64,000 bases of DNA from assembly GCA_029817715.1 (NCBI GenBank), contig JARUPY010000539.1:2765501-2829500 (forward strand). Direction: 5' to 3'. Source of the stretch: Melastoma dodecandrum (lineage: Eukaryota; Streptophyta; Magnoliopsida; Myrtales; Melastomataceae). How positions within the stretch are numbered: position 1 is the stretch's first letter; every line of letters starts with the position of its first letter. A model generated the notes under the pieces. The model was not told the DNA's origin. It worked only from the letters and a program-made list of their open reading frames with translations, and made no database searches. Positions 56,227 through 64,000 of the stretch are shown piece by piece. A program made the position numbers and the translations under genes.

Positions 56227-59200
56227 CATCCCGAAAAGAAAGCTAGAAAATTGACATTTAAGAAGATAAAAGCAGGGAAGATTTAGAAAGGACGGGCTCC
56301 ATCCACACACACGCAGAGACAACATGGTCAGAAAATGTATACGCATGCTCGTCTCCAAAAAAAATAATGAATCTCAATGTTTATATTTGTCAATTTAAAG
56401 CAAACTTTTGGCTCTAGTCGGTCGCTCTCTCCTGCCGCCACAACCATCGATGTTTCGTTCCGTCCGACCAGAGATAACCAGCAGTATATTGTTATCTTGG
56501 TACGATTGGCGTGGCGAACGAGCGAATATTCGACCCTGGAAAATAACGACGACGAATATGATAAAATAACAATGGATCCCAATTGGTATAAAAAGCCAAA
56601 TAAAAGGAGGGGAAATTTTCTTCCCTCGAGAAGCAATTAAGAGGAGCCGGGGCCCCACCACCCTATGATGAGGAAATTGGGCATCTTTTCGCATTAATCA
56701 TTCGTCATCGTCCCTAAGCAAAAGTTCCCCACCATTCGCTGCGAAGAAAATTTTTTATATAGGGGCAGAAGAAGTGGAAGGGAGAAAATTCCCATTTCAA
56801 TTTTCGATTCTCGTGTTTTGTAATTTAAATCACAGAGAAAGACAGCGTGATTTTATGTGGCTCATGTTATTCAAAATCCAGTACGAAAGATGAATGGCTT
56901 TTAAGAAAGAGTTAAGGAATTGTAGATGTTCATCTCATTGCCACATATTCTAATCCCACCCACGTTTTGCATTCTCGGGATATCTCTTTTGTCATTGTTA
57001 CTACGAGACAGAGGAAGCGGAAGTGGATAAAAAGCAAGCGCGCCCGAGAGAGGGGAGAAGAGAAGAGGGAACAAATCACATTCACAGGTTGACGTCTTAA
57101 GAAGATTCTCTTCTTCCTTCTGTTTTCTCCTTCAAATCCCCTTTCAAGGCATGCCTTATGAAAAAAGATAGGGTAACAATCATAAAATTAATACATGAAA
57201 TCTTTTAACAAAATTTTGTAACGAGAAAAGATGAATGCGGATTGTTTGGCGGGAGGAATTGTCCCGACGCCGGGCGACACAACTCTTGTACCATTATTTT
57301 ATTACGTGAAATTTCAAAAGGTTGTTGGGGAAGGGGGGGATTCGACAGAAATCAATTGAGCATTTTTAATTGAGCATGTTACTATGTAAGTTGAACGGTA
57401 GTTGTCGGCAACGTCACTTTTTGAGAGACCCATGAAGGTAAAAGTTTTAACATTAATTTGACAATATTAGGGTTTGTTGTCAACGAGAGATCCCCCCAGC
57501 CTCTTCCTCGCTCCCTCTCGAGTGCCTTTTGCCTCTTCCTCTCTCTCGGTGGATCCATCTTTTCTCGTGGTTTTTGACATTTTGCCCCCACCACCAACAC
57601 CTCCCTCTCCCCCCCGTAACGTCATGATGTTTACATAACCCGGTGATTAAGGCCCCCTCCCCCCTCCCAACCTTAATCATCGGTAGAATCTTTGTTTTAA
57701 AAAATAAAAACAATAAAAAAAAATCCATGGTGAATTTTGATTAAGGTATTTGGGAAATTCTCGAGGAAAATGAGAACTGGAGATCGGACGACGACGTCAG
57801 AGGTGACGTCCAGGGTTTAATTTTCGTGTCGGTAAATTCACGGTTCTTAATCATTTCATTTCATTACCCCACGACGACATTCATTCCATTCCACTTACTA
57901 GACAAAAGCCCTCCCCAATTTTTTAATTTCGAACATCATCGACCCTTCAAGTATATCTATGTCCTCCTCCTCCTCCTAATCCCATCGAGTTAAAATCACG
58001 GAATTTTATGGACATGGAGGTTACGAACGGGGGGTGGGGGGTCTTAGGGCAAGAGAAATATCTCGATCAATAGGATGAATGGTCCACCACTTGTGGAAAC
58101 ATTAGTTAGTAGGCTTTCTTTCTCTTTAAAAAGAGACAAACTCTTCATAAATAATTTTTGTTTTCTTCGGGCAGTTGGTGATTATTGAGAGTAAGGGGTG
58201 GTCCTCTCGAGTTAACACCCTTTGGTTGTCATGTTCACGCATTAAGGCATTATTTATGGGGTACTTTGTGTGTGTGAAATGCACATCAAAGCAAAAACAA
58301 AAAACAACACGTCCAATCAATAAAACCAACTTGCTTGAAAACTTAAGCTATCATCATCATCATCTCATCCTAATGTTCTTTGAAACAAATGAAAAAAAAA
58401 AAATAAAAGTTTCGATTACTTTCATGATCACTGTTTCATCTCTAACCCCTCTTCCTTTCTTTCTTTCCTTTTACCCATGTGACGAGAAAGATCAACCGTT
58501 GCAATTAGACATGGTTTCCAAGTGCGCTCGCTATAAAAGATCTTCTCCTTTTTGTTGGTGGAGGGGGCTAATAATTACAATACATGGAGACAACTAATTA
58601 ACACCCGTTCCCCTCCCCTCTCTCTTTGTCTTCTTCTTCATTTTAATTATCATCACCATGTGACACACAATTTTTCATTTTATTTTTTATTAATAAACAT
58701 GACAGTTCTTGCAACTAGAGTTGATTTGGAGGGGGTTCGTGGTCTATTTCTAGATGACAATTAGTGCATCCCACTAAATGAATGGTCCACTAGGATTAGG
58801 GGAGGGGGCTACATTAGCACATGCAATTGTTCCTTTTAATAAATCACCTATTTTTTTTAGGGTTTAATCCCTTTTACATTATTATCAGTGATCTCTCTCA
58901 CATGACCATACATTTTTGGCGTGGCTAAGGTCATGGGGAATTTTAACAATGACCGAGTATGTGTACTCACTTCGATTTTTCCACATATATATATATATGA
59001 TCAAATCTCACCCAATTCCATTTAATTTTCAATAATCCGAACTCATTTATGTTAAGCCCAATTGCTTAGTTGGGAGAGGGGGGGACAATGAGTGATTATG
59101 AGCCCACATCACTTGTCACGTTGCCCAAAAAGGAGAATAATGGAAATTTCAACTCGAGGTAAAGTAAGATCGACCCTTTTTTCATCATTAGCTGACGTAA

Positions 59201-60070
59201 ATTCAAACTCAAACATAAAAAAACCCATCACTAATCCCGAGAAGAGTTTTCCCCCCTTGGAAAAAGACAGGGTATAATTACAATGATTAGTCCCCTAAAT
59301 CCCATCAATCCGAATGACTTGGGTTTTATTTGAAGAAGTTCTAGAAGATCAATTATGGTTTTGTCCCTATAACCAGTAGGATTTGTTTGTCTCTTCATTT
59401 CTTACTAATTTCAATTTGAGGCGTTGGTTGGGAATTGGGGTCGGATCTTGTCACATATTTAATCATTTGATCCTCCACTTGGAGGGGGAGAAGTTGCCGA
59501 GCATAGTTTACAAGAGAAGAAGCAGTTGATTATATATATATATATACTTAAATTCGTGAAATGTGGAATGTGTGTGTCATTTTGGTTCTTAATAACATGA
59601 ATTTGACTAAGTGAATATTCAAAAATTTCTACGAAGGATGATTCTCAGTTCTCTCACAAGTGGGCCTTAAATTCTAAGTATTACCAAATTCCAGATCGAT
59701 TTCATTTATTTCTTATCTCCCAAATTGTCTCCTCAAACAACACCTTCTTGGGTTCATCCGATTCGACCCATTTTACAATTTGGCCCAACAGAAATGGCAA
59801 TTTTTAGAATAATCAATATATATTAGGACAAAGAAGGCCAGGAGCTTGCCGGCATGCTTGTAAGATAATGACAAATGCGGAATAGTGCGTGAGAGTATCT
59901 GTCCAATTCAGGAAGACCAAACTTGGGATCCGAAATAACTTTCGACCACGTATCGTTTTGCCATTTTTAATGTCTGTTTTCGAAATAAATCGAATGAGCT
60001 TGGAATATAATATATGATTCCTAGTAAATTAAAAGGAATAGAAGCAAGAACAATGTTTACACTTGTCGTG

Positions 60071-60078
60071 TATATATT
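60071..60078 (+). promoter_or_regulatory. TATA box of the SMR-like gene
   Basis: TATATATT lies about 160 bp upstream of the ATG at 60236. Confidence 0.4.
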
Positions 60079-60235
60079 TAAACAAAATGCATTTTCCCAC
60101 GAACCGTCAAAAACTGCCATTAAAGTCCCCTCCTCCCCCCTTTCCCCAGCCAAAACAAAAACGAAATCTCAAAAATCCTCCACCGATAGAATTTTCTCGT
60201 GTTCCTTTCATTCGATCCGCCTCCCCTCCCTCAAA

Positions 60236-60577
60236 ATGGAAGAAGACCAGGGACCGAACGAGCCGCCACCACCCGCTGTATCAAAATCCGTCATCGACGG
60301 CCTGTGCGCTCGCATATCCGAGACTTCCCTGAATGGAACAACGGACACGGAGGGCTTGGGGAGGAATTCTGAGGAGGCACACCTTTCTCCTCCAAAACTG
60401 ATTCGAGTTCGAGGAGAGAACACGGAGCTCGAACCGGATGAGTGCGTTACGCCCAAGGGAGAGGAGTACCAGATTCCAAAGATAGCGACTTGTCCGCCTG
60501 CTCCAAAGCGTCAAAGGAACTGGAACGTCGAGATATTGCCCGTCAGGGAGCCTACAGATGCGCCGGAGTGGGGATGA
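60236..60577 (+). CDS. SIAMESE-related (SMR) CDK inhibitor-like protein, single exon
   Basis: 113 residues from the ATG at 60236; the frame is open further upstream to 60014 but that part lies across the TATA and leader. The conserved SMR-like block is ECVTPKGEEYQIP followed by CPPAPKRQR (residues about 75-95), with an acidic/Ser-rich N-terminus and no introns, all usual for SMR genes. SMR proteins bind CDK-cyclin complexes and promote the switch from mitosis to endoreduplication. Odd point: after CPPAPKRQR most SMRs have a short FF-containing C-terminal motif; here it is replaced by NWNVEILPVREPTDAPEW, so the C-terminal contact may be changed. The assignment rests on the central motif only. 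Confidence 0.6.
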   Translation: MEEDQGPNEPPPPAVSKSVIDGLCARISETSLNGTTDTEGLGRNSEEAHLSPPKLIRVRGENTELEPDECVTPKGEEYQIPKIATCPPAPKRQRNWNVEILPVREPTDAPEWG

Positions 60578-61354
60578 GACGATGATGTGGTCATAAAGGG
60601 GCCGCGGCGCGATGACTTCAGGTCGGGTTCTCGAGTCCTTGTAGACTAGGTAGCAGCTAATGTGGTTTTAGGGTTAAGGGGCTTTTGTATAAGGGGATTA
60701 GGGTTTGACAATAACCAGCCGTGACTCATCGTTTAGGGGCCAGTTTAATCGTTTAGGATTCGCTATGAGAAGTCATGATATTCACAAGTTCAGCATCTCC
60801 GGTGGTGGAAGAGATACCGCCAGCAGAGGGAAAACGAAAACGGAAAAGGCAAGTAGCCACAAATGAAGGGTGCGCGCGCTGAAATCATTGGCTTAATGGT
60901 TGAAAGGATTAGAGCGACAGAAAAGGATGGATGCTTTAGGAGGGATGCTTATCAGGGGAACGACGCGTGATTAATATAAAACGACATTGCAGAAAAATGG
61001 GAATTCAATCTTGGCGTGGACTGGGGCGTGTCTTGTCTGCTTGTAATTTAATTTAATTCTCTTTTGGTTTTGCCTAATTTAGTGTTGGAGAAGCACGAAC
61101 GTTGTCCTCATTGCCACAATCATCGATAAGAAATACAGCCGTTTCGTTTAATGCCGTGCCGTTAAAACGAGCGGACGAAAAATGGGATCCAATTGAAAAG
61201 ATACATAAAATTTGAGGACTGTATCTGACATTTTAGTCAAAGGGCCTTCCAATTGTCGATTTTAGGGGATGAATGAAGCCCTAAATTTTCAGGGCGCGAA
61301 GTCGAAACGGTTCGAAAGGAGCGATCTTCTTGCTCACAATCCGAAGCCCATCAA
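60578..61354. other. Intergenic spacer
   Basis: 3' flank of the SMR-like gene and promoter of the CHMP7-like gene. No other coding signal. Confidence 0.55.
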
Positions 61355-63742
61355 ATGGCAACGATGGATTACGGAGAAATCAAGGAATTCGTGCGAAGTG
61401 AAGTCCCCGATTGGGATGACGACGTGACGTCGGCCGCTAGATTCAAGGCCTTCAGCGGTCAGAGGTCCGATTGGGAGCATAAGTACGTATTCTGGAAGGA
61501 GTTGATCGTCAAAGTAGCTCGTCGTTTCGGGATCCTTGCTGTTAATGCTGCGGAGGTTTGTACGGGGGTCGTGGGATTGTCTCGTGTTTTTGGGCGGTTC
61601 TTGGGGGGAGGAGATTGCTGGTGATCTTAAGTTGCTGTTTGTTCTTGTGGGGGCTTTGCAGGTGAAGGAGTGGTTCAACAGAGGTGGATTGACTCCTTTG
61701 TGTATTGATCACGTGCTGGTAATCTTCTTCCCCGGTTTTTGTTTAGTCAGTTTTTCGAGCTTGATGTGAAATCATTTGAGTCGCTAATGGTAAACAAATT
61801 TATTGATCGCTTCTAGTTGACCAAGGCAAACTACTGTCGACCACTTTGATCTTTTTCTCCAATGACTAAGACAGCGTAGTTATGGCCGATATAGTTTGAT
61901 GTTGTGTTTCTGCAAATTTGGCGTTCCACGTGTATTTGGTGAATTTATCTGGCAGATTGTTTTCTAAAGGTTTGGGTTTAGCTTCATTTCATTTTTCCAG
62001 TATTTGATGTATGATGAAGGTGATGCCATAAGGAAAGTCGATCTTAGAGATCCAACTATTGGACCATTGGCCCAAATTTGGGGCAAAGTAAGGCGTTTGC
62101 TGGCGAAGCCTGCTTCTGAACCAGTTTTGCAGGATAATCTCATTCTTATATCTTCGCTTAAGGTACGATTGTTGGCACCTTTACATGATGCAGCTGCTGA
62201 TTGCAATGCTTGTCCATGTAACTGAAGTAACAGAAAAGTTCAATGCACTGTTGCCACTGTGATGTATAAGTATATGCATATACATACATATATATATAAT
62301 GTGTTGAGGTTTTTCCCTTGCCGTATTGTGTCAACAGGATAGGTCATCTCAAGTTATCAAAGAGTTATCTGAGAACAGCTGGACTTCTTCTTGTGTAATT
62401 ACCAAGAGAAGACTCCAGGAGATATGTGGAGGAATTGAAGAGGCGTCTGTAATTTTGAGCTATTTGTCGGGACGTTCTAAAGTTCTCTTCCTATCCATTC
62501 GTAAGAAGGAATTAATAGAGGTAACTGAGGTTTAATTATGTCATGCTTTATGGACTTTGTACTTTTCCAGATAGCTATTTTGCTTGTCTCTATATAGACC
62601 ACCTAATCTTTTGGAAATTAACATAGTCTCTATGAAATGTGTTGGCTTGTCTGATCTGCAGGGTGTCAAAATTTTTCTTTCCTCAGAAGCAGTCCCAAGT
62701 ATCACCAGTCTTGACTGTGACATTCTGCACCTGATTTGGACTACAGAAAAACTTCAGCAACAACTTGACTTGATTGATCAGCGGCACAGCAAGTAAGTGT
62801 GCTGGTAATATTGTCTGTCGTGAGGCATGTACTGACCTACAGAGGAGTTTATTTAAAATATGGAGGTTTGAGAATTACATATTTCTGGTTTTTCAGTGTG
62901 CTGAATGAACCTTATGTCAATTCGTGCATAATTCTTAATTTTTGGCCGTATATCCCTCCTTTTTTAACCATCCCAGGGCAAGATCTTCTGCAATAGCTTC
63001 ATTAAAATTTGGAAACAAGAGAATTGCATTGAAGCATGTGAGGGACATGAAGTTGGAATCTGAGAATAGAGCTAAATGTGCCTTGCTTTTGACCAAAGTG
63101 GAGCAAGTTCTGCATGGTATTTATGACGCTGAATCTGCCAGAAAGGTAGTGACAGCTAATGGAACACAATCCTATATTGCCTGATGGTATCAACAGGCAT
63201 TGTTCTTGGTAATTCATTGAAGTTCTCAAACTTGTACCTTCATCACATGATACCAGGTTTCTGATGCTGTCAATGCCGGTGCTCGTGTAACAAAAGCTAT
63301 TATGGTCGATGCTGATGAAGTGGAACGTTGCGTAGGAGAACTAGAGGAGGTCTTCCATTCGCAAAAGGAAGTTGAGAAGGCACTAGGTACATGAGTATTC
63401 CTCTCTTGTATGTGTGTGCCTGATTTTATTGAAAATTTCGCTCATTAGATGTTGCTTTCAGAGTCAGTTTCTTTTGCTGGGATTGAGGATGAGGATGTTG
63501 AAGATGAGCTATCGGAACTGGAGTTACTGGCTCGCAAGGAAGAGTCAAGTGTCAAAAACGGGGCAACTGTCACAAAGAACCAAGTGGAGGACTCCACTTC
63601 CGCATCATTAGTTGACGCGTTGCTGAATCTCAAACTTTCGGATGCCACGAAAGACATTCCTAGAGAGCGTGTACAGACTTCTGGACCTTCGTCAAGCAAG
63701 GGGTCATCTAGAAGCCCCGTGCTTGATACTGATTCTGTTTAA
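61355..63742 (+). CDS. CHMP7-type ESCRT-III protein (SNF7 family), 8 exons
   Basis: Exons: 61355-61555, 61662-61718, 62001-62162, 62338-62520, 62662-62792, 62977-63145, 63257-63386, 63462-63742, giving 437 residues. The N-terminal half (to about residue 230) is the winged-helix part typical of CHMP7: DYGEIKEFVRSEVPDWDDDV, then VKEWFNRGGLTPLCIDHVL. The C-terminal half is an SNF7 core: LDLIDQRHSKARSSAIASL, FGNKRIALKHVRDMKLESEN and a charged coiled coil through VEQVLHGIYDAES. It ends with an acidic GIEDEDVEDELSELELLAR segment that resembles MIT-interacting tails. In animals CHMP7 recruits ESCRT-III to the nuclear envelope; plant members are SNF7-family proteins with less known roles. Exon phases all agree and no lesion is seen. 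Confidence 0.92.
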
Positions 63743-64000
63743 TGAAAGTGCTGCTTGTCGCATACCAAATGTCTCCTGTAATATGCATCTCCAATGTTAT
63801 TCAAAGCAACTCAATGATCTGATATGGCCAGAATGAGGTAGAGCTTGTTGTGAATATGAAATGAAAGCATGATGAAATTCTTTTATTTTTCAATTCTCCG
63901 CCTTACATTCTCCAAGTGGAAAGCATACGTCGTTTCTCATGTACGGAATGTCACCAGAGCGCAGTCGACCCCCAGAATCCAGGAGATTGGTAGGTGTAGC
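63743..64000. other. 3' flank of the CHMP7-like gene
   Basis: Probable 3' UTR and downstream DNA. No further gene can be recognised before the window ends. Confidence 0.6.

Larger units (their letters stand above)
56101..60235. other. 4.1-kb intergenic region, no supported gene
   Basis: It contains the MYB promoter on its left side and the SMR-like promoter on its right. Features are CT-rich tracts (57,490-57,680), short (TA)n runs (58,986-58,998, 59,531-59,546) and several G-runs. Short frames on both strands look random. Confidence 0.5.

Noticed and set aside
61355..63742. UVSSA/ENTH-type protein
   Set aside because: First impression from the N-terminal exons only; the C-terminal SNF7 core and winged-helix N-half fit CHMP7 much better.
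1..64000. CRISPR array, operon, prophage or other bacterial-type system
   Set aside because: The tandem repeats are degenerate and lack spacer structure; gene architecture is that of a plant nuclear genome throughout.

Overview
This is a plant nuclear genome window, almost certainly a core eudicot. Genes carry spliceosomal introns with GT-AG borders. Families are plant-specific (WAT1/EamA transporter, ER-body membrane protein, germin-like protein, POLTERGEIST-type PP2C, R2R3 MYB, SIAMESE-related inhibitor). The spaces between genes hold decayed Ty3/gypsy, Ty1/copia and LINE elements. I cannot name the species; a woody rosid is a guess only.

Layout. 1-5.6 kb: decayed minus-strand Ty3/gypsy remnants, with two copies of an integrase 3' segment, several degenerate tandem repeats, a tRNA-type primer-binding sequence and a perfect 16-bp hairpin. 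5.6-8.9 kb: non-coding and GC-rich repetitive DNA. 8.9-11.0 kb: truncated copia element with a 3' LTR. 11.8-14.0 kb (-): intact 7-exon WAT1-related transporter. 14.9-15.3 kb (+): small two-exon, probably myristoylated protein. 17.6-19.8 kb (+): ER-body-type VIT1/CCC1-like membrane protein. 20.5-23.0 kb (+): cathepsin B-like protease whose reading frame needs a 5-nt micro-exon. 23.7-25.6 kb (-): C9orf78/CSU2 splicing factor. 26.0-26.7 kb (-): germin-like protein. 27.6-31.1 kb (-): POL-type PP2C. 33.2-36.9 kb (+): mitochondrial ABC1/COQ8 atypical kinase. 38.4-39.8 kb (+): second truncated copia. 40.3-49.7 kb (+): pectin acetylesterase pseudogene split by a complete copia element (41,127-46,433, 5-bp target duplication ATGGC) and carrying a LINE fragment in its last intron. 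50.4-51.5 kb (-): conserved-looking gene of unknown function. 54.9-56.1 kb (-): R2R3 MYB of the MYB55/61/86 group. 60.2-60.6 kb (+): SIAMESE-related CDK inhibitor-like gene. 61.4-63.7 kb (+): CHMP7-type ESCRT-III gene.

The genes do not form one pathway. They cover housekeeping (splicing, ubiquinone biosynthesis, ESCRT, vacuolar proteolysis) and development or cell wall (POL, MYB, pectin acetylesterase, SMR). Their order is informative: from memory, neighbouring Arabidopsis loci (cathepsin B-CSU2-germin; ABC1-MYB55; POL-PAE3; PAE6-CHMP7) are scattered pieces of the order seen here, so the window looks like an ancestral block that fractionated elsewhere. No CRISPR, operon or bacterial-type system is present. 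Exon borders were assigned by hand from splice signals, phase and protein-family continuity; no alignment was run.
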